Positions 23,577 through 36,622 of a stretch of DNA of 64,000 nt are shown here, piece after piece (position 1 is the stretch's first letter; the number at the start of each line of letters is the position of its first letter). Origin of the DNA: Microstegium vimineum (Eukaryota > Streptophyta > Magnoliopsida > Poales > Poaceae); assembly GCA_022036555.1 (NCBI GenBank), contig CM039137.1, forward strand, positions 25,785,862-25,849,861, written 5' to 3'. The notes beneath the pieces are model-generated. The model saw nothing but the letters and a program-made list of their open reading frames with translations, made no database searches and was not told where the DNA came from. The position numbers were made by a program, and so were the translations under genes.

Positions 23577-26016
23577 AACAAAGAAGGATGGTGTTCATTA
23601 GTAGCAGACTAGCAGTATTCTACGTATACTACTAGTAAATCAGAAATTCCCTTCGGTAAAATGTAGCGTGCATTGCCGTTGGGGCACTAGTATAGTAGTA
23701 TACAGGCGTACTACAGCTGTACGCGCACGCAGGCGGCACGGCGCGGACCACGTAGGCTGGCACGTAGGACCAGCTCAGCTGCATGCCACCGCCGGCCGGG
23801 CATTGGTGGTGAACTGGTGGTGGCTACAGCCTGCAGGCCTGCTGCATGACGTGACAGCGGGCAAAACCACACTGTGCCACTGCCAGTTGGTGGTATGGTA
23901 CACTACAGACAGGGCGGCAGGGCGTACGATCGCTGGCCCCACGGCGCTCTCCCGTCCGTCCGTCCGTCCACGTGGGTGATCAGGCTGCGACCGACGGCCG
24001 CCGTCCGATCTAAGGCCTTCATTGCTTGGCCGCCATGTGTCCCTGTCTTCCTGGGCTCCGGTCGTCTTTTCCATCTCTCCACACCGTCAACCCGTTCGTT
24101 GCCGTTGGCGGTGGCCGGCGCCATGGAATCTCGATCTGGTGCTCATCGGCGGGCCAGATAGTACTGTACAATACATACAGTATTTCTCTCATCGAGATTA
24201 GATAGATGCTTGACTCCAGATCATTGGTTTCGAACTTGTTTTTCCTAATCCTACTAGTTTAATTACTGTAACCACCGGCACCGTACCGGTGATTAATGCT
24301 GCCATGTGCTCCGCAAATTTTAATGTATACTATATAGCCCGTACATGTACACGTACTCCAGTAACTTGAGTATGTACGTATGACCAGATGTACGGACCGC
24401 GCGCTGTATAGTACTCCGTATGGTACAGGCCGAAACGTGCACCCTCACCCATCCATCGCCATGCACGTCAAAATCCATCTATGGCTTGATTTGGATGGAT
24501 CATTTTCACACATGTGCTACGTGCCACTGTTACCTGTGGCCCGTGGATGCTTCCCGGCCATGCATGTGATGTGAGTCATGATTGCTCCCGTGCACCACTG
24601 CTACTGTGTACGTACTCCTACGTTGCGTAGACAAGAAATCCATACCGTACTACCCAATACTACCCGTGCACGGTGATTTACTTGATCTACTTGTGTAGTT
24701 GTGTGTGTTACAACAAATAATGCACCGCCAGCATTTGGGTTTAAATAAATAAATTAAACTAAACTAATTAGCTTTCCCTAAATAAAAAAAAATCTATAAT
24801 ACAGTAGTACTATTTATGAAAAACAGAGAAAGTGGTGACTTGTAGTAGTTGCGTGTAGGGCTGCCTCTCATAACGAGCTAGTAATAATAAATTGACAACA
24901 GTCGCTTAAACAGGACGTATACAGAGCTCGCTGTGGTTCTCTCTAATTTTAAAAACGAGCAATAAATATATTTCCCAATGCAAGATAAGACTGCAATCTT
25001 CTCCGTCGCTTTTGTTTCAAATTTGAGGAAGATTCTTGCCAAATCTAATTAATTTCCCCACTACTAAACAAGGTTAACTAACTAGTGGACACAATTGCTC
25101 CTCCAAGGTTTGTTGGTGCAAACCACACATATATACACCCAGCACTTTATTTTTCCAAATTAAAGCTCAAAGAGTGACCAAACACTGCATCACACACCAT
25201 GGACGACGAATTAGTGGTCACTTCTCCCCCATTCGCTTTCTTTAATCCATGGCCAAAGGGTGGTGATCATCACCCAAACCAGTCCACTCAACATCAAGAT
25301 CTTTTTCCCCCTTATTCCCTGCCCCTAAAGATGCTAATAATTCCTTGACACGTACATGCCCCTATCATCCATGACTCCAACAAGTGCCCGTCGCCTAAAG
25401 CCCCATGCCATCCATCATCTCAAAGCCAGCCATCACTTGACATGTCCTCTTATACTAGCTACCACTGTAGCCTCTGATGACTGAATTAATTAAATAGAAC
25501 AAAGCTTAGCTTACCCGGCGAAGGAATGCATGCATGAATTCAGTCTCAGGATCCACGGGAAAGCGGGGGCTCTGATCTAACTCTGACAAATGTTAGGTTT
25601 ATTTAATTAAATAAAGGGCATGCTGCATGCATGGAATCATCGGCCAGTGGAAGGGCCATTTATCACACATTCATGTGTGTGATTTAATTATCTCCTATTA
25701 TATTGCTTATTAATCAAGTGGTTATACTACTACTGCCATAAACAATTTTATTGGGATGTCAAGATTTTGTTTGTCTATTAGGGCGGCTGTGGTTTGGTCA
25801 GGTTTCGGCATCTGATGGTTGGAATCTCAGAGATAGGTCCCTTGCAACCAATGGAATAGAAAAAGGCTCCACTTGAAGTTGGAGGGGGGCACTGTGCAGG
25901 CACTAGCTCAGATCTCTGTGTTAATCTTGGTTCTAGTTGTTGAGTTTGGGATTTTGATGTAGCTGCCATTTGCTCCCTTGTCAGTGGATCCAATATCTAG
26001 AGAAAGAAAGTGTGTT
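23577..26016. other. Intergenic, no gene recognised
   Basis: A gene-free stretch of moderately GC-rich, non-repetitive-looking DNA with several cacgtg-like and gcatgc-like motifs. Open frames are short and lack recognisable domains. Because it is not obviously transposon-derived, it could hold non-coding RNA or distal regulatory DNA, but nothing in it proves this. Confidence 0.4.
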
Positions 26017-26061
26017 TGCGAGTGGCAATGTTTGGCCACAGACATAACATTGCCACTCGCA
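26017..26061. repeat. Perfect 16-bp hairpin with 13-nt loop
   Basis: TGCGAGTGGCAATGTT at 26017-26032 is exactly inverted at 26046-26061. It does not match any conserved plant microRNA that I can recall. It could be the pair of inner ends of a tiny MITE or a structured RNA element. Confidence 0.8.
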
Positions 26062-26162
26062 TATGCGCAAGCTGGCTTTATTTTGGAGACGTGGCAGAAA
26101 CATCATTAATCATGAGCTGATAGCAGAAATTGTAGTGATTTTTAATTACTACCGGTCTAAAT

Positions 26163-26357
26163 CAGTGGCGGAGGACGGATAAAAGTTAAGGTGTGGCACA
26201 GCTACACCATTAAAACTCAATGACTAAATTTATGGTAAAAACATAAGAAAAAAGCACTAGAAAAACTAAGATATAAAAGGGGACAAAATGAAGCACAAAA
26301 ATCAAGGTATGGCGGAGGCCCTACCTATACCTAGCCATATTAAGTCCTCCGCCACTA
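26163..26357. mobile_element. Small MITE with AGTGGCGGAGGAC ends
   Basis: A 13-bp perfect terminal inverted repeat (AGTGGCGGAGGAC / GTCCTCCGCCACT) bounds a 195-bp AT-rich element without an ORF. Confidence 0.75.
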
Positions 26358-27760
26358 GTCTAAATACATCACAATACTGCTCTAGTCTCGGCTGTACTTA
26401 AAAAAAGGTGCTCGTGACGAAGAGGAAGCAATCCAAAATTTCAATGGAGGTAGTCTTCATTTTTCTTATGTTCTTTTTTTTTCTAAATACACACACGTAA
26501 CATGAATTGAAATAGACTAATGTGTACCAAAATGGTAGACTTCTCCTCGTATTTTTAAATAGTAGTAAACACTATCACTAGTCATAGTACATGGTAATTC
26601 TCACTAGGAGACATTACTAGAGAAATATGTACTAAATTTTGAATATTAAAACTTTAGGAGAACTTTTAGATTTTGGTTCTGGCTATATGTATCTTTTCTT
26701 CGCTGCAAAGAAAGTTTTTATTTATTTTTTTAAAAAAAAGATGAGACAAACACATTTTGACAAATTTGGCCACCAAGTGGTTTGAACATCAGGATCATCG
26801 TGGAGAGGGATAGAGGAACAAAGGTAAACATCACGGCTTGCCATCTAGGTTATCTTGCTTTGATGGGGATCTATTCCTACAACTTGAATTTGACATGCGT
26901 TTGGATTGTAACTATAAGAAGTCATACATGGATCGAATGAACCCTTCATGAACAGTGACATCTCTCCTACTTTCTTTCTTCTTTTTTTTTGAAGGGAAAA
27001 ACTGTGGGGGAGGTCCCCACAACGTCTCTCCTACTTTCACTAAAACGAAAGACAACCGGCTTAACAACATTTGTAGCAAGTACTTATCCACAACTATAAT
27101 TCGTTAAACAATTTCTAAGAATGGCTAACACATTTTCCAACACATAAATGTTGAGTACCATTTACACACGATCCCTGATGGTGTCTATATTTCAACAATA
27201 AATCCTTGTTTCATTATCTACAGTGTTCCTAAAAGATAGCTACAACTCATTAAACATCACTTTCCAGTATTTTCTTTTACTACTAAAGAACCAGAGGAGA
27301 CAATTGGTTGGCGTTGAACCAAGAAAAAAAATAAAAAGCTCATATGAAGAAACAAAACCAATTCACAAAAAAAAAAACAAAGCCAGACTTCTAAGGTTTC
27401 TAAATGAATTTTGTACATTTTATTCAATCACACATGCTCACTATTTACTAACCAGCCATGCTAATGGAAGTCCGCATCTCGCATTCTGCAACTGACAAAG
27501 ACGAAGTCAAAAAATTTTTTTCTTTGTTGGGGTCAGAGATGTACGAATATATTTTAAATTTTAATTAAAATTTGAAAACTTCAATGAAAACTGTACCAAC
27601 TTAGGGCCCTAGGCCTGTCCCTGTAGCTAACAAGTCATTTCCGAGAAACCAAATATCTTATCCAAACTTCACTGGCTCTACCATATTTGTGATTAATATT
27701 TCAAAGTGAGACGCTTGAAAAGAGGTGCTTGGGTGCTCTTGTTGTAGCAGTTTTGCTTGC
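26358..27760. other. AT-rich intergenic DNA, no gene seen
   Basis: No supported exon. Frames are short and lysine/asparagine-rich, as expected for random AT-rich DNA. Confidence 0.5.
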
Positions 27761-27979
27761 ACCAAACGTGTCTGGTGTACTCTGGTGTACACCGGTTAAA
27801 GTGCACATGATACGGCACACAGAAAAGGTTACAAACCTGCTCTCCCGCTCATACTAAGCACCAGACAGAGCATCTAAAGATTTGTAAATTGAGGTTTTCA
27901 GCGCTATAATGCATCGATGGTCGTAGTAATCACTTGATAGGTTCTAACAGACCTTTTTCAAATGTTGAACTAGTAGTTA

Positions 27980-28940
27980 GGAGAGCACTAGACTAGGTCA
28001 TGTTCGGTGCCCCCGATTTGGCGACCGGTGCACCCTCAATAGCTTCAAAAAAAGGCAACGGTTGGCTTGAGTTGGCGGGGTTATAAATACCCCTTGCGGT
28101 CGGCCATGACCACTCTCTTGGACCACTTTCAACTAGGCAAACCTCTTGAGCTCAAAAGAACACAATTCACTCACTTACTTCATTTTGGATCATATTTGGA
28201 GTGAGATTGAGCACCTCTAATGCAGTGCTTATTGATCTTGTATCTTGTGGCACTAGTCGGGCCAAGTTGTGCTAATGGTGCTCTTGTTACTCTTAGTAAT
28301 TGCCGTCACCTAGCTAGCCTAGTGATTGGAGGATCGTTGAGCGGAAGGTGGTGATTCTTTTCGGCTCTGATTGATCGATTGTGAGGGATTCTTGTGCATA
28401 TTCCCATGGGAGAATCATGAAAGACAACTCTAGTGAAATTGTGGCTTGGGAAGTGCCTCTCTAGTGGTTCATACGACTCCCATGTGGTGGGCTTGGCATG
28501 TGATGCCAGTTAGCACGCGAACCACCTAGTTTGGATGGGCTTAGGTTGACAACAAACAACCAAACCACAAGGATAAATCTTAGAGTCTCTTTGGTATCCT
28601 TAAATTCCACTTGCCCGATTTTGTATAACACTTCTTCACCTCTCATTACTTTCATAGTATATTTGTGTGGTGCTTGATTGCTTGCTTTAGTAACGAGTAG
28701 AGTAACTAGTTGTAATTATCTCTTTATTGTAGTGGTAGTTGCTAGATTGCTTGTTTGAGTGTAATCAACCTAAGAGATCATACCAACTAGCATTGGTTAA
28801 GAGGCCTGATTGTGGTGAAGTAGAGGTAGAGCAATTTGCTAACCCACTATCTTATTGTCTAACAAATATTACTCTAGTGCTTTGAAAATTTTTATAGGTT
28901 ATTCATCTATTTTAGCCATCTAGATCCTATCAGCATGGGG
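27980..28940 (+). mobile_element. Degenerate LTR-retrotransposon segment (LTR-like)
   Basis: A promoter-like block ggttataaatacccctt (about 28079-28095) is followed by a 5'-UTR-like stretch (ccactctcttggaccac, caaacctcttgagctc, gtgagattgagcacctc) typical in layout of grass Ty3-gypsy LTRs. No gag or pol reading frame and no second LTR is present, so this is probably a solo or truncated LTR. The ends are not resolved. The region just upstream (tctggtgtactctggtgtac) has the repetitive look common to such LTRs. Confidence 0.45.
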
Positions 28941-29070
28941 ATGAGTGGTCTTGGACCTGCGAGTGCACCACCGGCTCTACACCCATGGTAGCAATGACAC
29001 ATGCGTGGTTGATCTCATCGTAGAACAGCTCTCCCCACTAGTAGATCTCACAGGTGTGACTCTACATTAA

Positions 29071-29188
29071 GGGCATGTTTGGAACACAGGATTTTCACAG
29101 AAATTACGCAGAAATTTCACAGGAATTAGTTCATTTTCATAGGAAAAACGTAGGAGTAGAAAAAAAATCTCACGTTCCAAACGAGGCC
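29071..29188. mobile_element. Short Tourist-like MITE with TAA duplication
   Basis: The ends GGGCATGTTTGGAAC and GTTCCAAACGAGGCC are inverted copies and are flanked by TAA (29068-29070 and 29189-29191). The element is 118 bp and non-coding. Confidence 0.75.
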
Positions 29189-29599
29189 TAATTGTTTTTT
29201 GGTCATAACCTACCCTCCCATTGGTATAGATTGGTGGGATATAAACTCATCTTATCCCTATCGCATATATAGTTCTCATCCTATTCTAGATATACAAACA
29301 AAGGTTATGCTATCCACCTTCTCTCATTTTCCATTATCACTGCTATTTTACCCACAATATAAACAACGTATAAACTTTTTACTACTCCAGGGAAGGAACA
29401 CAACCCTGTCATTTATTCGGACATGCATGGTAAAGCTCTAGCTTCATGCTTTAGCTCTAGGTTACGTGAAGTACCAGTTTTAAAGGTAGAGTCGTGGTTG
29501 TTTGGTAAAATATTCCGTAAAATAACTTCGGCCGCCTGAAATATCTATAATACTCATATTTTTACTTTTTCTTTTCTTTTCTTTTTTCTTTTTATTTAT

Positions 29600-29917
29600 T
29601 TTGTTCTTTTCCTCAGCTCACCACCTTGGCTCTCGCGAGAGGAACGAACTTTCTTCCCCGCAGGCCGCAGTCCCACCGCTCCCGCTCGGACTACCACCAC
29701 CACCGCCTCACACCTCCCGTCGCAGCGCCGAGCGACGGCGCGCATCCGCCTCCCGCGCCGTCTCGCCTCTCATCGTCGCCCCGCCTCTCTCCGTCGTTCC
29801 TGGCCGCCGGGCTTCTTGTCCGTCGCCGACTACGCGCGTGAGGAGGGAGGAGGGAGGAGGAGCCGCAGCGCGTGGATTCAGGGGGCAGTGGCGTCCATCC
29901 CGCGTGAGAAGGAGGCG
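29600..29917 (+). promoter_or_regulatory. 5' non-coding exon and leader of the U-box gene
   Basis: A CT-rich stretch (29565-29600) is followed by GC-rich leader DNA that ends at a good donor (gaggcg|gtgaga, 29917/29918). The next exon starts at 30492 after a clear acceptor and carries the ATG 31 bases in. The transcription start is inferred and not seen. Confidence 0.45.
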
Positions 29918-30522
29918 GTGAGATCTACTTTTTCAGCTCCTCCTCGCAGCTCTCTCTCAGCGCGTTTTTCGGAATTCGTCGGTGGAGCTGGTTGCTGTGA
30001 ACCCAACGGGACCGATCTTCCTCGCAGCGCCGGCGCTCCATCTTCCTCCTCTCCCCTCCACCCCCCACCGCGACGCGCGCTCGGCACGCAGACGACGGCG
30101 GCGGGGCAGTCCCAGGCTCCGTGTCGTCGTCAGCGGCTCCCCCTCCCGCCTCTCGCTAAGGCGGGAGCCAGCAGCCGCTGCTCCACCAAGGCAGTCGCGC
30201 CGCTTTGGGAGCGCTTATGCCCCAAAGCGAGGCGTTGCCTGCCTGTCCGCTTAGCGCTGAAGCGCGCTGAAGCGTGAGCTTAGTGCTGCCTTTTGGAACC
30301 AAAGTTTATTCTTCATGAACAGTAATAGCGGGCTTGCCAAGAGTAGATTTTCTGCTAGTAATAGCTGGACATTTGATTTGCTCCATTCTACAATGTTCAG
30401 ACCTGTCCTTTTCTTTTAGCCTAAGAAAAGGCCTAGAGAAATATTCAGAGTGAAATGCTAATGGTATCTTTTTTTCTTGTAATTCTTGCAGTCAGATGTT
30501 GGAGCTCAGGTAGTAGCCAACG

Positions 30523-33500
30523 ATGGAAGCAATGGAGGCCGAAGAAGGTCCTTTTCTGGCTAATGATGCCAAGGTATCATCTTTACAGTGAATATGTCTG
30601 GTATTCCTGTTAATCTGTTGTTTGCCTACCTTTTGTAAGTACATCTTAAAAGGCTGTTATGTTTGTTGATCAATGAGAGCTACCTTTTCTTTAACATATT
30701 GTTTAGGTAATATTTGTTTCAAAGCTTTGATTTCTAAAGGTTCCTTTTTCTTTAAAAAATAGTTTGTGCTGTATTGAGCACTTGTACTGTAAATCTGTAA
30801 TAAGTTGCTGGGACTTTATAACTTTCTGTTTTGGGGTTTGCTTAATTTCGCAGCGAATCTGAAGAAATTTTGGTTTTATGCAGTTGCACGCAGGAATTTG
30901 TAGAGCATTTCATCCTTCTGTATCCAAGCTTTCCTCCATTTTCTCCTTTATCGAAGCATCAAGACCCAGAAGCAAGTCTGGTATACAGGCATTGTGTTCA
31001 CTACATGTAGCTCTTGATAAAGCCAAAGGGCTTCTTCAACATTGTGCAGACTGCAGCAGGCTCTATTTGGTAACTTCTTATTCCCCTTGTCCTACTACTA
31101 TTGAAACAACACTTATTTCATTTGTAGGGCATTTCTTCTGGAAATTTTTGCAATTGGAACATTATTTTAATATATATTATATTTCACTTCTAGGCAATCA
31201 CTTCGGAAACTGTGCTTTTAAAGTTCGAGAAGTCTAGAAGTCAGCTTCAGGAGAGTCTAAGGCGCACTGAAAGCATAGTAACGGAAGATATCGGCTGTAA
31301 GGTATATTGTGCACAAAACTCTTTGGTGTTGGCTTAATGGTTTTGCGATTATTACAGTGCGTAGTACGTACTGACACTCTGAACATGTTTCTGTACAGAT
31401 TGTGGAGATTGTTGGTGAGCTGGAGGAAATTGTTTTTACATTGGATAGATCAGAGAAGGAAGCTGGTGATGAGCTGATCAAATTGCTCCAGAGAAACAAT
31501 AAAATAAATGGTTCCAGTGATAGTGGGGAGCTTGAGGTCTTCCATATGTCTGCTCTTAAATTGGGAATTACATCTTCTAGGGCAGCACTCACTGAGAGAA
31601 GAGCCCTTAAGAAGCTAATTGAGAAGGCTCGTTCTGATGAAGACAAACGGAAGGAGCTTGTTGTGTCATACTTGTACAATCTCATGAGGAAGTACTCAAA
31701 GTTCTTCAGAAGTGAGACTGGTGATGATACAGATTCTCAGGGATCGTCTCCATGCTCACCAACAGTATTAGGTATGGATGATATGTATGGGCCATACAGC
31801 AATGGTCGGGCATTCAGTAGACAGCTTTCAAGCATTCAGTCGTTCAATTCGAATTTTGGATCTTTCAATTCTAGGCTTGGATCTTTCAATTGCAGACGTG
31901 GTGGTGGTCCAAGGTCTGAGAATATGTCAATGATTCCTGAAGAACTTAGATGCCCTATTTCCTTACAACTCATGTATGACCCAGTCATCATTTCATCTGG
32001 GCAGACTTATGAGCGTATTTGCATTGAGAAATGGTTCAATGATGGTCATAGCACATGTCCTAAAACTCAGCAGCAACTTGCCCACCTGTCATTAACTCCA
32101 AACTACTGTGTTAAGGCCCTGATTGCCAGCTGGTGTGAGCAGAACGATTTTCCTGTTCCGGATGCTCCACCAGGAACTTTTGATGTAAATTGGAGACTTG
32201 CTTTCTCTGACACCGAGGCTACAGGTTGTGTGTCTGTTGAAAGTTTTGATTGTACTAATGCAAAGAGTGTCAAGATTGTCCCAATGGAGAATGCTAGAAA
32301 GGAGGAGCCAGCAAACAGTGAATCGGGAACACTGGATGACAGTTCTTGTAATGATTTCGATTTGAACGAGGGCTATGGGAACTTGCTGCTCTTGCTTCAT
32401 GAAAGAAGTAACATGAACAAGCAGTGCAGGTTGGTGGAGCAGATAAGGTATCTTTTGAAAGATGATGAGGAAGCAAGGATCCAGCTGGGCTCAAATGGCT
32501 TTGCTGAGGCACTGGTTGAGTTCTTGAGGAATGCTGTGAATGATGGAAATGAGAAGGCACAAGAAGTTGGTGCAATGGCTCTTTTCAATCTTGCAGTCAA
32601 CAATAACAGGTATTATTTCCTAGTTGTGTGGTGCTCGCTGACTGTTGCTAGCTTAAAATACTTATTAGTATTACTTAAACTTAGTGAAGAAATTTTTTCT
32701 TAGCATTTTTACTTATCAAAACCCTTTCTTATTTTAGAAACAAGGGACTCCTGTTATCTGCTGGAGTTGCCGATCTACTTGAGCAGATGATATCAAATCC
32801 ACGCCTATCTGGTCCTGCCACAGCACTGTACCTTAATCTTTCCTGCTTTCCTGATGCAAAGGCCATCATCGGTTCGAGCCAGGCCGTGCCATTCCTAGTC
32901 GACCGTCTGTATAGACAAGATGCGAGCGACACGAAAGGAAGCTCCTGCAAGCATGATGCCTTGTACACGCTGTACAACCTCTCGAACCACCAGGCCAGCG
33001 TCCCAGCGCTTCTAACCTCAGGCATTGTGGATGCTCTCCACTGCCTCGTCACGGGCTCTCCAGAGTCGGAGGGGCTTGGTTGGACAGAGAAGGCTCTCGC
33101 GGTGCTCATCAGCCTCGCGGCTACCCAAGCTGGCAGGAAGGAGATCATGTCCACCCCCGGTTTGGTCAGCACGCTAGCGACGCTGCTGGACACAGGAGAG
33201 CCGACAGAGCAGGAGCAGGCAGTGTCGTGCCTCTTGGTGATGTGCAGCGCCGACGACAAGTGTATCGCGCCGGTGCTCCAGGAAGGGGTGGTCCCGTCCC
33301 TGGTCTCCATCTCGGCGGCCGGGACCGGGAGGGGCAGGGAGAAGGCCCAGAAGCTCCTGAAGTTGTTCAGGGAGCAGAGGCAGCGGGACGCTCCGCCACC
33401 CCAGCAGCCCCAGCAGCAGCTTCAGAGCCAGAAGGCAGAGGGAGGGAACGGCGGCGGCGGCGCTATCGTGTGCCACCGGGAATCGAAGCTGCTGTGCAAG

Positions 33501-33575
33501 TCCAAGTCCAGGAAGCTGGGCAGGACGCTGAGCTCCCTGTGGAAGAACAGGGGCTTCTCGCTGTACCAGTGCTAG
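30523..33575 (+). CDS. U-box E3 ubiquitin ligase with ARM repeats (PUB45/PUB4-like)
   Basis: Five coding exons join in frame to 797 residues: 30523-30573, 30884-31069, 31194-31301, 31399-32609 and 32738-33575. As a plant U-box protein it should bind E2-ubiquitin and tag client proteins, with ARM repeats choosing the client. The N-terminal helical UND region spans about 20-280. The U-box starts IPEELRCPISLQLMYDPVII near residue 294 and includes GQTYER, IEKWF and CPKTQQ, ending near 365. The ARM repeats cover about 415-720 (EVGAMALFNLAVNNNR, GPATALYLNLS, DALYTLYNLS, WTEKALAVLISLA, EQAVSCLLVMC). A Gln/Pro-rich linker and a basic tail (KSKSRKLGRTLSSLWKNRGF) close the protein. The layout matches the PUB6/7/45 group, which includes rice OsPUB4-type proteins. 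All splice sites are GT-AG. Ubiquitin targets cannot be read from the sequence. Confidence 0.94.
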
Positions 33576-34882
33576 GATGCATGCTAGAGTAGTGTTTGAG
33601 TTGATCAGTGGGTATGTCTCTGGGTTATGGTTTTGTGTTTGGGGTAAAAAAAGAGAGTAAAAACCTTGATGTTCTTCCCCCCCTCCTCGGTGGGGTGATG
33701 TAGGGCATTTTCTTCTTCCATTTCGGTCTTGTAAGAGATGTGTACAGTTCTTTGTTCTTCACAGTTCAGTCTCTGATTCTCTGATGCAAGGCCCGCTCTT
33801 CAGATAAGACGCTTCTTCCCCTTCAAGCAAACTGCATTCTCCTGCCTTAAAGACGACTCATTGCACACTGCATTGTGAGGTGCAAGACGCACAGCTCTTT
33901 TATCAGCAACCTGACGCAACCAAAAACCTAACCAGATCGAGCTGAGAACAGGCTTGCCCCATGACTGACTGAGATCACTGAAAAACAGGTGATGCGGCAG
34001 AAAGCCGGTTGGCTAGGCTAGCGCACTGCTGCCTGCGTGTGGCGACAATGTAGGGTTGGGTAAAGATTGACAGCAAAGTGAGGCGAGGCGAGCAGAGCAG
34101 GAGAAGGACAATCGCACCCCCCAGGACGTCGCAGATGAAAGGGTGGAAATAATGGCATCCGCACATCCTGCCGACAGGAACAGACGTACATAGCTGAGAG
34201 CCACACGGAATGGACGCCATGCTCGTTGACGAATGACGCCTCCTCCCCGTCCCCGACATCACAGGGGCCCCGGACCCCTAGTGGCTAGGCTGGGCGGACG
34301 CCCCCCGTCGGCCCCCCGTTCCGTTCATGCAATCATCACCATTCACCACCAAGGTCATCGCCTTGCCTTTGCAGTTTGCGTAGCTCGATCGATCTACCGC
34401 TGCTTTAATCTCCGTCCACCCACGACCACGACCACGACCACAGGTTAATTTGAAAGTCATGGGTCCGCAATTATTTGTGGCGGGAAAGCAAGCAGAGTCA
34501 GAGACCAGCAGACGGCAGCACAGCGGCAACGGCTCCGATCAACCAAGGCGAGGCCTCCACGGCTCCACTCAACCGAGCTTAGCTAGCGGTAGAAATTTTT
34601 TGGAAGAGCGAGCAAAAGAGGCCCCCGCGGAAAAAGGCGTGCGCTGCGCATACCACACCACGGCCGCGAGAGAATCCAATTCCAATTCCAGCCCCACGTC
34701 GCCTCCTCTCTGCCCGCTTTGTTTTACATTCCATCCCATCCCCATCCCATTTGCAGGCAGCTCCTTCCGTGCTCGCTGCGTCCTCCTGCTTCCACCCTTC
34801 CGTGCCCGGCACCGGCAGCCGGCAGGCGGCAGGGAGGGGCAGGAGGAGAGGATCGCCACCACCGCCGACCGGCCCCCGGCGG
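33576..34882. other. Spacer between the U-box and OTU genes
   Basis: The left part should hold the 3' UTR of the U-box gene. The right part (about 34450-34882) is probably promoter and 5' UTR of the OTU gene, with a short ccacgaccacgaccacgacc repeat at about 34419-34440. No separate gene is supported. Confidence 0.5.
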
Positions 34883-36622
34883 ATGTCGGATCGGGAGCTC
34901 CGCCCTCTGCGCTCCATCAGTACGTTCCAAACGCCATCCAACCACGTTGCTTCGTGAATTTTGATCACCCCTCCTTCAATTCCCTGCGTGTTCGTTTCTT
35001 TCGGGCGCTAAAAATAGGCTTCTTTCTTCTTTTTGGTGCCTATCGGTGATCGAAAGCGGGTTGGCTGATGATTCCTTTCTCCTGCTGCTATCGGTTCCTG
35101 GCTTGTTTATGGTTCAGAGATCGTTGGTTTTGGACGCGATCGGGAATAAAGTGGCTGCATCATTGCCATGCTGATTATACAAAAGACATCCTAACGATGA
35201 TGATAAGCTTACCAATGGTGTAGGTGTAGCAGCAAGATGCCTTTTCTATCCCTACATATATTCCCTTTTCTGCCAATCCTTTTGCTTGTGTATGCATGTG
35301 TGTATAACGGTATGCTACGGTAGCAGTTCTGATGCTGCATCTTCAGACATCGAAGTGGGTCATTCATTCCTTTGCTAATAAAATCAGAAAACCCGGGTCG
35401 AGAAAACAAATAATATCCTCCACCTGACAAGACAATCCATGCTACTAATCTTAAGTCTAAAGTAATACTACTGCTTGTTTTCTTTATGTGCGGGGCAACT
35501 CCATCTGATGACTCCCATGGAGGTTTCATCATCAAGATGTTCTTTCTTTTTTTTTTGCGAACATAAAACTTTATTAAAAATTAAGTAATATCCTTACAAG
35601 AGAGGGAAACAATCCACTCTGGGAAACAAGTAAAAAAACATTGACAATCCCTAAACGTTTAATCACAGGAATCACAGGAGACGGTCGATGCTTGTTCAGG
35701 TCCGTTGCTTATGGCGCCTGCTTGAGGAGAGGAAAGCATGCACCGAGCGACAGTGCCCAGAAGGAACTGGCTGACGAGCTTCGAGCCAAAGTGAGTGTCC
35801 ATCCATCACCTGGGCTTCTGATTACTAAGCGCATCCTTGTTCGATGCATTTCGACAGAATTCTGAAATGTTACACGCTGCACTCTTCTTGTATCTCCCCC
35901 CATGTTTATTATTGTTAACCTGCTGCTTTGTCTGTTCCAGGTAGCTGATGAGTTTGTCAATCGAAGAGGAGACACTGAATGGTTTCATTCTCTTTCCATT
36001 ATTACTTTTTTTATATATATTAGTTAGTTTCCCTGGACATTTATCTCCACTGGGAGTAAACAGGAAAATAATATGTTCAAAATGGACAGATTACTGTAGT
36101 TGACATATCTGTTTCTGCTTACAAATTATTCTCATACAGCAACTTTACACCTTTGTTGATAAAAAGTCTCAAAGTACTGTCATCCTTGAAATTCTGTGTC
36201 AAAAGAATATGCTTTAGCTACAAATATACAAAGACTGACTACGACGTATTAACTCCTTTTCAATGTTAGGTTCCTTGAAGGCAACTTTGAGAATTATGTG
36301 AGACAGATGAGAAAGCCTCATGCTTGGGGAGGAGAACCTGAGCTGTTCATGTGTTCCCATGTTCTCAGGTTGGCGCCAAACTTGCCTGTGATAAGTGTAG
36401 CCTTTTGTGTATTATGGCCAGTGAGTGAGAACTGAGAAAATGCTGTATTGCAGGATGCCCATCACCGTCTACATGTATACAAGCAGCTCTGATGGCCCTA
36501 GGATCATAGCAGAATATGGCCAGGAATATGGAAAGGACGATCCAGTGCGCGTTCTCTATGACGGTTATGGGCACTACGACGCACTTCAACCATCTGTTGT
36601 AAGAACACAATCAAGACTGTAA
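34883..36622 (+). CDS. OTU-domain cysteine protease (deubiquitinase)
   Basis: Five exons join in frame to 155 residues: 34883-34919, 35669-35790, 35941-35981, 36270-36368 and 36454-36622. OTU enzymes cut ubiquitin chains. The active-site loop is ITGDGRCLF (residues 14-22: Asp17, Cys20), and the matching His is in YGHYDAL (His140, with Asp142). WGGEPEL and EYGQEYG motifs lie between. It resembles the plant OTU4-like group (Arabidopsis At3g57810 relatives), but the N-terminus is very short (13 residues before the domain), so upstream exons might be missed. The stop codon TAA sits inside a consensus donor CT|GTAAGT. Splicing to the acceptor at 36734-36736 would instead give a C-terminal LRGV ending at 36749. 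Exon 2 has two tandem in-frame acceptors 9 bases apart. Confidence 0.88.

Noticed and set aside
23089..23598. 169-codon minus frame with Arg-Val repeats
   Set aside because: It is driven by (cgaaca)n and (gaa)n microsatellites.
25778..26061. Possible microRNA precursor around the hairpin
   Set aside because: The stem is only 16 bp, and no conserved plant microRNA was recognised nearby. It is kept only as an unexplained hairpin.
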